Origin: Streptomyces coelicoflavus
GTDB lineage: Bacteria; Actinomycetota; Actinomycetes; Streptomycetales; Streptomycetaceae
NCBI RefSeq assembly: GCF_003112555.1
Contig: NZ_BEWB01000013.1
Location: forward strand, 124,001 to 188,000
Reading direction: 5' to 3'
DNA: 64,000 nucleotides
The position numbers and the translations under genes are program-made. The notes under the pieces are model-generated. The model was not told the origin of the DNA. It saw nothing but the letters and a program-made list of their open reading frames with translations, and searched no databases. Positions 1-7,440 of the stretch are shown here, piece after piece (the stretch's first letter is position 1; each line of letters starts with the position of its first letter).

Positions 1-71
1 ATAAGCTCGACTGCGGCGTCGGGCATGCTGGGAAGTCGGGGTTTGTTGACAACCGGTGAATCCGACCGGCG

Positions 72-94
72 TTGTCAGTGGCTCCCCCTAGTCT
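72..94 (+). promoter_or_regulatory. RecA-NDp (PafBC-type) promoter of uvrA
   Basis: Bases 72-80 read TTGTCAGTG, 81-88 are an 8-base spacer and 89-94 read TAGTCT. This is an exact fit to TTGTCRGTG-N8-TAnnnT, the damage-inducible, LexA-independent promoter class of actinobacteria bound by PafBC. The predicted transcript would start near 100, leaving a leader of about 50 bases before the GTG at 150. An imperfect inverted repeat (TTGACAACCGG from 46, CCGGCGTTGTCA ending at 77) overlaps its upstream element. Confidence 0.8.
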
Positions 95-149
95 GAGAAA
101 GACGGGGGCCCCGCCCCTGTCACTTCTCTCAAGAAAGGTGCGGACCGGC

Positions 150-3100
150 GTGGCCGACCGTCTCATCGTCCGTGGCGCGCGTGAGCACAACCTGAAGAAC
201 GTCTCGCTCGACCTGCCTCGTGACTCGCTCATCGTCTTCACGGGCCTGTCCGGGTCGGGCAAGTCCTCCCTGGCCTTCGACACCATCTTCGCCGAGGGCC
301 AGCGGCGCTACGTGGAGTCGCTCTCCTCCTACGCCCGGCAGTTCCTCGGACAGATGGACAAGCCGGACGTCGACTTCATCGAGGGCCTCTCCCCGGCGGT
401 CTCCATCGACCAGAAGTCGACCTCGCGCAACCCGCGCTCCACGGTCGGCACCATCACCGAGGTCTACGACTACCTGCGCCTGCTCTTCGCCCGCATCGGC
501 AAGCCGCACTGCCCGGAGTGCTCCCGGCCGATCTCGCGCCAGTCGCCGCAGGCCATCGTCGACAAGGTCCTGGAGCTGCCGGAGGGCAGCCGCTTCCAGG
601 TGCTGTCGCCGCTGGTGCGCGAGCGCAAGGGCGAGTTCGTCGACCTCTTCGCGGACCTCCAGACCAAGGGCTACTCCCGCGCGCGGGTGGACGGCGAGAC
701 CGTCCAGCTGTCCAACCCGCCCACGCTGAAGAAGCAGGAGAAGCACACCGTCGAGGTGGTCGTCGACCGCCTCACCGTGAAGGAGACCGCCAAGCGGCGC
801 CTCACCGACTCCGTGGAGACCGCGCTCGGCCTGTCCGGCGGCATGGTCGTGCTCGACTTCGTCGACCTCCCCGAGGACGACCCCGAGCGCGAGCGCATGT
901 ACTCGGAGCACCTTTACTGCCCCTACGACGACCTGTCCTTCGAGGAGCTGGAGCCCCGCTCCTTCTCCTTCAACTCGCCCTTCGGCGCCTGCCCCGACTG
1001 CTCCGGCATCGGCACGCGCATGGAGGTCGACCCGGAGCTGATCGTCCCCGACGAGGACAAGTCCCTCGACGAGGGCGCCATCCACCCCTGGTCGCACGGG
1101 CACACCAAGGACTACTTCGGCCGCCTGATCGGCGCCCTCGCGGACGCGCTCGGCTTCCGCACGGACATCCCCTTCGCCGGCCTGCCGCTGCGCGCCCGCA
1201 AGGCCCTGCTCAACGGCCACAAGACCCAGGTCGAGGTCCGCTACCGCAACCGGTACGGGCGCGAGCGCCGGTACACCACGGCCTTCGAGGGCGCCATCCC
1301 CTTCGTCAAGCGCCGGCACAGCGAGGCCGAGAGCGACTCCAGCCGCGAGCGCTTCGAGGGCTACATGCGCGAGGTGCCCTGCCCCACCTGTGCGGGCACC
1401 CGCCTCAAGCCCCTCGTCCTCGCGGTCACCGTCATGGGCAGGTCGATCGCCGAGGTCTCGGCGATGTCGATCAGCGACTGCGCGGACTTCCTGGGCGAGC
1501 TGAAGCTCAACGCCCGCGACAAGAAGATCGCCGAGCGAGTGCTGAAGGAGGTCAACGAGCGGCTGCGCTTCCTGGTCGACGTCGGCCTCGACTACCTCTC
1601 GCTGAACCGCGCGGCGGGCACCCTCTCCGGCGGCGAGGCCCAGCGCATCCGGCTGGCCACCCAGATCGGCTCCGGACTCGTCGGCGTGCTCTACGTCCTC
1701 GACGAGCCGTCCATCGGCCTGCACCAGCGCGACAACCACCGGCTGATCGAGACCCTCGTCCGGCTGCGCGACATGGGCAACACCCTCATCGTCGTCGAGC
1801 ACGACGAGGACACCATCAAGGTCGCCGACTGGATCGTCGACATCGGTCCCGGTGCCGGAGAGCACGGCGGCAAGGTGGTGCACAGCGGCTCGCTCAAGGA
1901 GCTGCTCGACAACGCCGAGTCGCAGACCGGCCTGTACCTGTCCGGGCGCAAGGCCATCCCGCTGCCCGACATCCGGCGCCCGCAGGACCCCTCCCGGCGG
2001 CTCACGGTGCACGGTGCCCGGGAGAACAACCTCCAGGACATCGACGTGTCCTTCCCGCTGGGCGTCTTCACGGCCGTCACCGGCGTCTCGGGCTCCGGCA
2101 AGTCGACGCTGGTCAACGACATCCTGTACACCCACCTGGCCCGCGAGCTGAACGGCGCGCGGAACGTCCCGGGCCGGCACACGCGCGTGGACGGCGACGA
2201 CCTCGTCGACAAGGTCGTCCACGTCGACCAGTCGCCCATCGGCCGCACCCCGCGGTCGAACCCGGCGACGTACACCGGCGTCTTCGACCACATCCGCAAG
2301 CTGTTCGCCGAGACGACCGAGGCGAAGGTCCGGGGCTACCTGCCCGGCCGCTTCTCCTTCAACGTCAAGGGCGGCCGCTGCGAGAACTGCTCGGGCGACG
2401 GCACCATCAAGATCGAGATGAACTTCCTCCCGGACGTCTACGTCCCGTGCGAGGTCTGCCACGGTGCCCGGTACAACCGGGAGACCCTGGAGGTCCACTA
2501 CAAGGGCAAGTCCATCGCCGACGTGCTGAACATGCCGATCGAGGAGGCGACCGACTTCTTCGAGGCGGTCCCCGCCATCTCCCGGCACATGAAGACCCTC
2601 AAGGACGTCGGCCTCGGCTACGTCCGGCTCGGCCAGTCCGCGACCACCCTGTCCGGCGGTGAGGCCCAGCGCGTCAAGCTCGCCAGCGAGCTGCAGCGCC
2701 GTTCCACCGGGCGCACGGTCTACGTCCTGGACGAGCCGACCACCGGTCTGCACTTCGAGGACATCAGCAAGCTGCTGACCGTCCTCGGCGGTCTCGTCGA
2801 CAAGGGCAACACGGTCATCGTCATCGAGCACAACCTCGACGTGATCAAGACCGCCGACTGGGTCGTCGACATGGGCCCGGAGGGCGGCGCCGGCGGCGGC
2901 CTCGTGGTCGCCGAGGGCACGCCCGAGCAGGTCGCGGGCGTCCCCGCCAGCCACACCGGCAAGTTCCTGCAAGACGTTCTCGGCGCCGACCGGGTCAGCG
3001 ACGCGGCCTCGGTGACCAGGCCGCGCAAGGCGGCGAAGACCGTCGCGACCAAGGCCACCGCCAAGAAGACCGCCACCAAGGCGGTCACCGCCACGGCCGC

Positions 3101-3209
3101 CAAGAAGGCCACCGCCGCCAAGACGGCGACGGCGGCGAAGACGTCCAAGACGTCCAAGAAGGCCGCCGCGCCCGCCGCGAAGAAGACCACGCGGACGAGC
3201 AAGGCCTGA
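150..3209 (+). CDS. uvrA: UvrABC system protein A (excinuclease ATPase)
   Basis: Damage-recognition ATPase of nucleotide excision repair; as a dimer it loads UvrB on lesions. The 1019-residue protein has two ABC ATPase modules: Walker A GLSGSGKS at residues 32-39 and GVSGSGKS near 645, each with an LSGGEAQR signature. It also carries CxxC zinc modules (CPEC, CPDC, CENC, CEVC). I start it at the GTG at 150, about 10 bases after AAGAAAGG; the in-frame TTG at 72 is part of the promoter and cannot be the start. After the second ATPase, the last 60 or so residues form a Lys/Ala/Thr-rich tail (KKTATKA, AAKKATAAKTA) resembling histone H1-like tails of actinobacterial DNA-binding proteins. The function is certain; the role of the tail is inference. 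Confidence 0.98.
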   Translation: MADRLIVRGAREHNLKNVSLDLPRDSLIVFTGLSGSGKSSLAFDTIFAEGQRRYVESLSSYARQFLGQMDKPDVDFIEGLSPAVSIDQKSTSRNPRSTVGTITEVYDYLRLLFARIGKPHCPECSRPISRQSPQAIVDKVLELPEGSRFQVLSPLVRERKGEFVDLFADLQTKGYSRARVDGETVQLSNPPTLKKQEKHTVEVVVDRLTVKETAKRRLTDSVETALGLSGGMVVLDFVDLPEDDPERERMYSEHLYCPYDDLSFEELEPRSFSFNSPFGACPDCSGIGTRMEVDPELIVPDEDKSLDEGAIHPWSHGHTKDYFGRLIGALADALGFRTDIPFAGLPLRARKALLNGHKTQVEVRYRNRYGRERRYTTAFEGAIPFVKRRHSEAESDSSRERFEGYMREVPCPTCAGTRLKPLVLAVTVMGRSIAEVSAMSISDCADFLGELKLNARDKKIAERVLKEVNERLRFLVDVGLDYLSLNRAAGTLSGGEAQRIRLATQIGSGLVGVLYVLDEPSIGLHQRDNHRLIETLVRLRDMGNTLIVVEHDEDTIKVADWIVDIGPGAGEHGGKVVHSGSLKELLDNAESQTGLYLSGRKAIPLPDIRRPQDPSRRLTVHGARENNLQDIDVSFPLGVFTAVTGVSGSGKSTLVNDILYTHLARELNGARNVPGRHTRVDGDDLVDKVVHVDQSPIGRTPRSNPATYTGVFDHIRKLFAETTEAKVRGYLPGRFSFNVKGGRCENCSGDGTIKIEMNFLPDVYVPCEVCHGARYNRETLEVHYKGKSIADVLNMPIEEATDFFEAVPAISRHMKTLKDVGLGYVRLGQSATTLSGGEAQRVKLASELQRRSTGRTVYVLDEPTTGLHFEDISKLLTVLGGLVDKGNTVIVIEHNLDVIKTADWVVDMGPEGGAGGGLVVAEGTPEQVAGVPASHTGKFLQDVLGADRVSDAASVTRPRKAAKTVATKATAKKTATKAVTATAAKKATAAKTATAAKTSKTSKKAAAPAAKKTTRTSKA

Positions 3210-3217
3210 GTCCGGTC

Positions 3218-3257
3218 GGCGCCGGGCCCCACGGAATCGTCCGTGGGGCCCGGCGCC
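3218..3257. terminator. Bidirectional terminator between uvrA and the sugar kinase
   Basis: A perfect 17-bp inverted repeat (3218-3234 with 3241-3257) surrounds the 6-base loop AATCGT, placed between two converging genes. There is no U tract, as is usual in Streptomyces. Confidence 0.85.
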
Positions 3258-3281
3258 GTATCCGGTGTCCGTGTCCGTCCG

Positions 3282-4208
3282 TCAGCCGGCGACCTCATGG
3301 GCACCGGCGACCTCATGGGCATACGGCGGTTCCGCGCCCGCGCGGGAGCACGTGACCGCTGCCGCACGGGCGGCGAAGCCCAGCAGCCCGGCCCAGCCGT
3401 CCGCCCCCAGAGCGGCCACCGCCACCTCGCCGAGCGCGTCCCGTGCCGCGAGGCCGTACAGCAGGGCCGCGTTCACCGTGTCGCCGGCGCCGATCGTGTC
3501 CACCACCTCGACGCGCTCCCCCGGCACCGTGTACTCGCCCCCGTCACGGGTGAACGCCGTCAGGCCGTCGCCGCCCCGGGTGACCACGACCGCGGCCGGG
3601 CCCGCCGCGAGCCACTCCCGGGGCGTGCCGCCGAGCCACTCGGCGTCCTCGGCGGACAGCTTCAGCAGCGACACCGACGGCAGCCAGCTCTTGAACCGGG
3701 CCCGGTAGGCGTCCGGGTCCGGGATCAGCCCGGCCCGGATGTTCGGGTCCAGGGCCGTGAACACACCCCGCGCGGCCGTCTCGCGCAGCAGTTCCTCGTA
3801 CGCGCTCGCGCCCGGCTCCAGCACCAGCGAACAGGTCCCGAAGGAGACGGCCCGGGTGCCGGGCGGCAGACCGGCGGGTGTCGTGAACAGCCGGTCGGCC
3901 GTCCCGTCCACGTAGAAGGAGTACGCCGCCGAGCCGTCCGCCTCGAGCGAGGCCACCGCGAGGGTCGTCGGCTCGGTCCCGCGCTGCACCGGCGAGACGT
4001 CCACGCCGGTCTCGCGCAGCCGGTCGAGGAGCGCCTCACCGAAGGCGTCGTACGACACCCGGGAACAGAACGCGGCGGGCGAGCCGAGGCGGCCCAGCGC
4101 GACGGCGGTGTTGTACGGACCGCCGCCGAGCGCGGGCCGCAGCGCGGCGAGGGCGCCCGTGCCCTGCGGTACCAGGTCGATCAGTGCCTCACCGGCGACG
4201 ACGATCAC
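3282..4208 (-). CDS. PfkB-family carbohydrate kinase (fructokinase-like)
   Basis: ATP-dependent sugar kinase of the ribokinase/PfkB fold, 308 residues. The N-terminal AGEALIDLVPQ, the GGGPYNTAVALGRLG sugar-binding loop and the C-terminal DTIGAGDTVNAALL motif, with its catalytic Asp in GAGD, are all present. The sugar cannot be read from sequence; fructose or a 2-keto-3-deoxy sugar is likely. The GTG start at 4208 overlaps the stop of the upstream LacI gene as GTGA and follows AAAGGA, so the two are translationally coupled and the LacI protein is its probable regulator. The C-terminus ends in a repeated hexapeptide (AHEVAGAHEVAG) produced by an 18-bp tandem duplication. Confidence 0.92.
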   Translation of the reverse strand: MIVVAGEALIDLVPQGTGALAALRPALGGGPYNTAVALGRLGSPAAFCSRVSYDAFGEALLDRLRETGVDVSPVQRGTEPTTLAVASLEADGSAAYSFYVDGTADRLFTTPAGLPPGTRAVSFGTCSLVLEPGASAYEELLRETAARGVFTALDPNIRAGLIPDPDAYRARFKSWLPSVSLLKLSAEDAEWLGGTPREWLAAGPAAVVVTRGGDGLTAFTRDGGEYTVPGERVEVVDTIGAGDTVNAALLYGLAARDALGEVAVAALGADGWAGLLGFAARAAAVTCSRAGAEPPYAHEVAGAHEVAG

Positions 4209-5329
4209 GGGAGGGTCCTTTCGTGGGCCTTGGCGTGGGCTGGTCCGGACGGCCAGGAAAACCGCCCGGACCGCTCCGGGAGCTGCGCGGGCCGTTCGGG
4301 CTTTTCGGGCTGCTCGGGGCAGCCGCAGGAGGTGCGGTGGACGAAGGAACAGGGCAGCCGTACGGTCCGCGCGGGCCGGTCCGGCTCGGCGAGGCGCTCC
4401 AGCAGCAGCCGTACGGCCCGCGCGCCGATGTCCCTGCTGGGCTGGGCGACCGCGGTGAGCCGGGGCGAGAAGAGGTCCGCCCAGGCGAAGTCGTCGAAGC
4501 AGCACAGCGCGAGGTCGCGGGGCACGGACAGGCCGCGCTCGCGGACGGCGCGCAGGGCGCCGATGGTCATGGCGTTGTTGGCGGTGACCAGCGCGGTGGG
4601 CGGCACCGCCAGGGACAGCAGTCGTGCCGCGGCCCGTTCGCCGCCGGCCGCCTCGGAGTCGCCGTGGACCAGCAGCCGCTCGTCGAAGGGCAGCCCGGCG
4701 GCGGCGAGGCCGTGCCGGTACCCGGTGATCCGCTCGCGGGTCGTGCTGAGTCCCGGCCGGCCGGCCACCAGTCCGATCCGGCGGTGGCCCAGCCCGGCGA
4801 GATGGTCCACGAGTCCGGTGGTCGGCTCGGCCCCCTCGGCGCAGACCTGGTCGAAACGCGGGGTGTCCTCGGCCTCCGGTACGTCGACCATCCGGTCGAG
4901 GAACACCGTGGGCACCCGGTGGCGCGCGAGGTAGGCGACGAGATCCCGGGGGTCGGCGGAGGGCGCGACGATCATGCCGTCCACGCGCCGCTCGTGCAGC
5001 AGCTGGACGACCTTGCGCTCGTGCCCGGGGTCGTCGTGCGGATCGGCGATGAGCAGGCCGTAACCGTGTTCGAGCGCACTGGCCTCGACGCCCTGGAGGA
5101 TCTCCGTGAAGTACGGGTTGCTGATCGCCGACACCGCGAGCCCGATGGAGCGGGTGCGGGAGGTCACCAGGGACCGCGCGAGGGTGTTCGGGGTGTAGCC
5201 CAGCTCCTCGACGGCGTCGAGCACCGCCCGGCGGGTGTGCGGCAGCACCGGGCGGGTGTCGTTGAGTACGTGGGAGACGGTCGCCACGGAGACCCCGGCG
5301 CTCCGCGCGACGTCGGCCATGGTCGTCAC
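4205..5329 (-). CDS. LacI-family transcriptional regulator
   Basis: Sugar-responsive repressor of 374 residues. An N-terminal LacI helix-turn-helix (MADVARSAGVSVATVSHVLN) and hinge (GYTPNTLARSL) precede a periplasmic-binding-protein-like domain containing ISNPYFTEI and VTANNAMTIGALRA. I chose GTG at 5329, preceded by AAGGGGGG; an ATG at 5320 is a fair alternative. It is the first gene of an operon with the overlapping kinase gene, and a 30-bp perfect palindrome about 70 bp upstream is its probable operator. The tail after SCGCPEQ is Pro/Glu-rich and poorly conserved in appearance. The effector sugar is unknown. Confidence 0.93.
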   Translation of the reverse strand: MTTMADVARSAGVSVATVSHVLNDTRPVLPHTRRAVLDAVEELGYTPNTLARSLVTSRTRSIGLAVSAISNPYFTEILQGVEASALEHGYGLLIADPHDDPGHERKVVQLLHERRVDGMIVAPSADPRDLVAYLARHRVPTVFLDRMVDVPEAEDTPRFDQVCAEGAEPTTGLVDHLAGLGHRRIGLVAGRPGLSTTRERITGYRHGLAAAGLPFDERLLVHGDSEAAGGERAAARLLSLAVPPTALVTANNAMTIGALRAVRERGLSVPRDLALCCFDDFAWADLFSPRLTAVAQPSRDIGARAVRLLLERLAEPDRPARTVRLPCSFVHRTSCGCPEQPEKPERPAQLPERSGRFSWPSGPAHAKAHERTLP

Positions 5330-5395
5330 CGCGCACCCCCCTTCGCTTGCCTCGCGGTCGCGCTCTGGCCCGGACCGTACCCCATGCCCGATGGA

Positions 5396-5425
5396 CGCGT
5401 AAACGCTTGCGCAAGCGTTTACGCG
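5396..5425. promoter_or_regulatory. LacI-family operator palindrome
   Basis: A perfect 30-bp palindrome, each half being CGCGTAAACGCTTGC or its complement. The central CG step and AACGCTTG core are typical of LacI/GalR operators. It lies between the leftward lacI-kinase operon and the rightward Rieske gene, so it probably autoregulates the operon and could also affect the Rieske gene. Confidence 0.8.
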
Positions 5426-5548
5426 CCCACGGACGGCGGCCTCCGCCTCCCCGCCACCCGGGCCGCGGGGCCGCCCGGACAGCCGGATATCGTCGCTCCG
5501 AAGTGCAGCCCCGCTCACGCCACACCCCGCCCGACCAGTGGAGACCCC

Positions 5549-5974
5549 ATGACCGGCCGCCCCGTTCCGAGTCGCCGTACCGTCCTGCGTTCGGTGGCCG
5601 CCACGCCCGTCGCCGGACTCGGTCTGGCCGCCTGCTCCCCGGGCGACGACGGCGCCGTCCCGGCCAGGCCGACCGCGCCGGTGGACCTCGGCGCGGACGG
5701 CGAGGTCGCCAAGGGCGCGACGAAACTCTTCCCGGACGGGAACGTGGTGGTCAGCCGGGCCGAGGACGGCTCCCTGAAGGCGTTCAGCACGGTGTGCACG
5801 CACGCCGGGTGCCCCATCAAGAAGCTGGAGGGAACCACCCTCGTCTGCAACTGCCACGGCAGCGAGTTCGACGCCCGCACTGGCGAAGTGCTGCACGCCC
5901 CCGCGACCGTGCCCCTCGTCGAGCTGCCGGTCGAGGTGAAGCAGGGCCGGATCGTCGCGAGCCCGGGGACCTGA
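5549..5974 (+). CDS. TAT-exported Rieske (2Fe-2S) lipoprotein
   Basis: Exported one-domain Rieske protein of 141 residues. The N-terminus has a twin-arginine motif (SRRTVLRSVA) followed by a lipobox-like LAAC, so it is probably folded, exported by TAT and lipidated. The cluster ligands are CTHAGC and CNCHG, the CxH and CxxH pairs needed for a 2Fe-2S Rieske centre. It resembles ubiquinol-cytochrome c reductase Rieske domains but has no transmembrane partner nearby, so its redox partner is unknown. The ATG lies downstream of GTGGAGA. It is transcribed away from the lacI operon. Confidence 0.9.
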   Translation: MTGRPVPSRRTVLRSVAATPVAGLGLAACSPGDDGAVPARPTAPVDLGADGEVAKGATKLFPDGNVVVSRAEDGSLKAFSTVCTHAGCPIKKLEGTTLVCNCHGSEFDARTGEVLHAPATVPLVELPVEVKQGRIVASPGT

Positions 5975-5986
5975 CCGGTGGGGAGC

Positions 5987-6049
5987 CGTCGTCCTCCCGG
6001 GAAGGGGGCGTCGTCCTCCCCGGAAGGGGCCGGCGTCCTCCTCGTAAGG
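5987..6049. repeat. Three imperfect ~22-bp tandem repeats
   Basis: Units at 5987, 6009 and 6031 share CGTCGTCCTCCC-GGAAGGGG, the last one degenerate. They fill the 76-bp space between two converging genes. Each unit can pair weakly within itself (CCTCCC with GGAAGG), so a role in transcription end is possible. Confidence 0.6.
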
Positions 6050-6050
6050 C

Positions 6051-7001
6051 CTACTCCCAGTCCCAGCCGATGCCCAGCATCCCCGACCTGACCCGCGGTT
6101 CCACCAGGTGCACCGAGTGGTGCCGTCCGCTGAGCGCCAGCTCCTGCCGGCCGCCGCGCGGTGCCGCCGGCGAGTGCTGCGTGAACCGGTGGCAGCGCAC
6201 CGGGAGGGCCGCGACGTCGAACCGCACCTGGAGCGCGTACTGCCCGCCCGCCGTACCGAACCCGCGGACGTACTCGCGCGACACACCGGCCGTGCCGTCC
6301 TCGACGCCGTAACGGAAGAGATGGGTGTCGCCGGTCCCCAGTCGCGTGTCGAAGAGCAGCTCGGTCACGAGCAGACCGGTCTCGTGGTGGGCGCGCACCC
6401 GCCCCGTGCGGCAGTTCTCCAGGGCATGGACCCTCATCCGCGCGGGGACGCACCCCGGATCGCCGTAGTGGACGGCGACGAAGCGGTCGACGCCGTCCCG
6501 GTGGGCGCGGACGATGAGGTGGGACTCGCGCCCCGCCAGTTCACGGCCGGGCCCGACGCGGATCCGTTCGTGGTGTCCGAGGGTGTGCACCCCGCCGTCC
6601 GGTGACGGGCATCCCAGTTCGGTCAGCAGCCCGTCCAGGACGCCCGAGGCCGCCAGGCGGGCGCGGTAGGTGTGGTGGGCGGGCCGCCGGTCCGGGGCCT
6701 GTGCGTCGGACTCGGCGAGCAGGCGGATCAGCGACTCCTCGGGCAGTTGGAGTATCTCCTCCAGGGCCCGCACGGCGCGCAGGGACTCCGGACGCTGCGG
6801 GCGCCGGGCCCCCTGCTGCCAGTAGCTCAGACTCGTGACGCCCACCTTCACACCGTGGCGGGACAGATGGTGCTGCACGCGCTGCAGCGGCAGCCCGCGT
6901 GCGGCGATCGCCGCGCGCAGCGCGACGTGGAAGGGGCCACCGCGCAGGGCCGAGTCGAGTTGAGCGGTGGCGACGTCCGCGTGCTGTGTGGCGTGCGGCA
7001 T
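6051..7001 (-). CDS. HTH (XRE-like) regulatory protein, hypothetical
   Basis: A 316-residue protein. Residues about 25-65 (RAAIAARGLPLQRVQHHLSR then VTSLSYWQQGARRP) look like an XRE-type helix-turn-helix as found in Streptomyces regulators that select a tail domain of unknown fold. The rest is rich in His and Arg, with no membrane segment or recognised catalytic motif. The ATG at 7001 follows AAGGG. An inverted repeat GTGAA-G-TTCAC at 7016-7026 sits just upstream and may be its own operator. I infer a DNA-binding regulator; the target is unknown. Confidence 0.75.
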   Translation of the reverse strand: MPHATQHADVATAQLDSALRGGPFHVALRAAIAARGLPLQRVQHHLSRHGVKVGVTSLSYWQQGARRPQRPESLRAVRALEEILQLPEESLIRLLAESDAQAPDRRPAHHTYRARLAASGVLDGLLTELGCPSPDGGVHTLGHHERIRVGPGRELAGRESHLIVRAHRDGVDRFVAVHYGDPGCVPARMRVHALENCRTGRVRAHHETGLLVTELLFDTRLGTGDTHLFRYGVEDGTAGVSREYVRGFGTAGGQYALQVRFDVAALPVRCHRFTQHSPAAPRGGRQELALSGRHHSVHLVEPRVRSGMLGIGWDWE

Positions 7002-7272
7002 GCAGGGGCCCTTCTGTGAAGTTCACGACGGCTGGTCAGACCGTCGACACGGATCGGCCGGGGCCGCCCCCGGTCGCGGCGCAGAGGTCTTCACATCCGT
7101 ACGCCGCGCTTCAGGCCCCGAGTCCCCCCGCATTGAAGCGTGTTGACCTAGTCCCGACAACACCTGGCGGCCCACCGCCGTGCGCTCCTGGCCGAGAACG
7201 CACGGGCCCGCCCTCCCGGGGGCCACCCACCGTGACCGGCCGGCCCCGCACCGTCTTCCCGCGTTCTCTCCT

Positions 7273-7399
7273 CCGGCTGCCCCGGACCCCCTCTCCGGTT
7301 GCCCGCCACCTCCTTCTCCGGCTGCCCGCGCCCCCTCCTCGCCGGGTGCCCACGGTCTCCCCGCCGGTTGTCCACAGAGGGCCCGGCCCGTCGTCCACA
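7273..7399 (+). repeat. Six phased iterons, last two DnaA-box-like
   Basis: Decamers of consensus CCGGYTGYCC begin at 7273, 7295, 7318, 7342, 7364 and 7387, in one orientation. The spacings of 22, 23, 24, 22 and 23 bp equal about two helical turns. The last two extend into TTGTCCACA (7368-7376) and TCGTCCACA (7391-7399), which match the Streptomyces DnaA-box consensus. They end 12 bp before the uvrC promoter. Confidence 0.6.
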
Positions 7400-7410
7400 G
7401 CCCCGCCGTA

Positions 7411-7433
7411 GTGTCGGTCCGCGCCAGTAGGGT
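7411..7433 (+). promoter_or_regulatory. RecA-NDp-like promoter of uvrC (leaderless)
   Basis: Bases 7411-7419 (GTGTCGGTC) match seven of nine positions of TTGTCRGTG; after exactly 8 bases 7428-7433 reads TAGGGT, fitting TAnnnT. The -10 lies 7 bases before the uvrC ATG, the spacing of leaderless Streptomyces transcripts. Confidence 0.65.
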
Positions 7434-7440
7434 GTGAGTC

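Larger units (their letters stand above)
7002..7440. other. 439-bp divergent intergenic region before uvrC
   Basis: No gene is credible here. The left edge holds the leader of the HTH gene with the GTGAA-G-TTCAC repeat (7016-7026). The middle (7030-7260) is featureless GC-rich sequence. From 7273 to 7396 there are six phased decamers, the last two overlapping DnaA-box-like sequences, and 7411-7433 is a damage-type promoter for uvrC. Confidence 0.7.

Noticed and set aside
72..149. TTG at 72 as uvrA start
   Set aside because: It coincides with the upstream promoter element, so it lies before the transcript start; the added 26 residues are unlike any UvrA.
129..2972. 947-residue open frame antisense to uvrA
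   Set aside because: Produced by high third-position GC of uvrA; the translation is Val/Asp/Leu/Gly-rich shadow sequence with no domain and no ribosome site.
7368..7399. DnaA boxes as a replication origin
   Set aside because: Only two boxes, no AT-rich unwinding region and no dnaA/dnaN genes; treated as a regulatory array instead.
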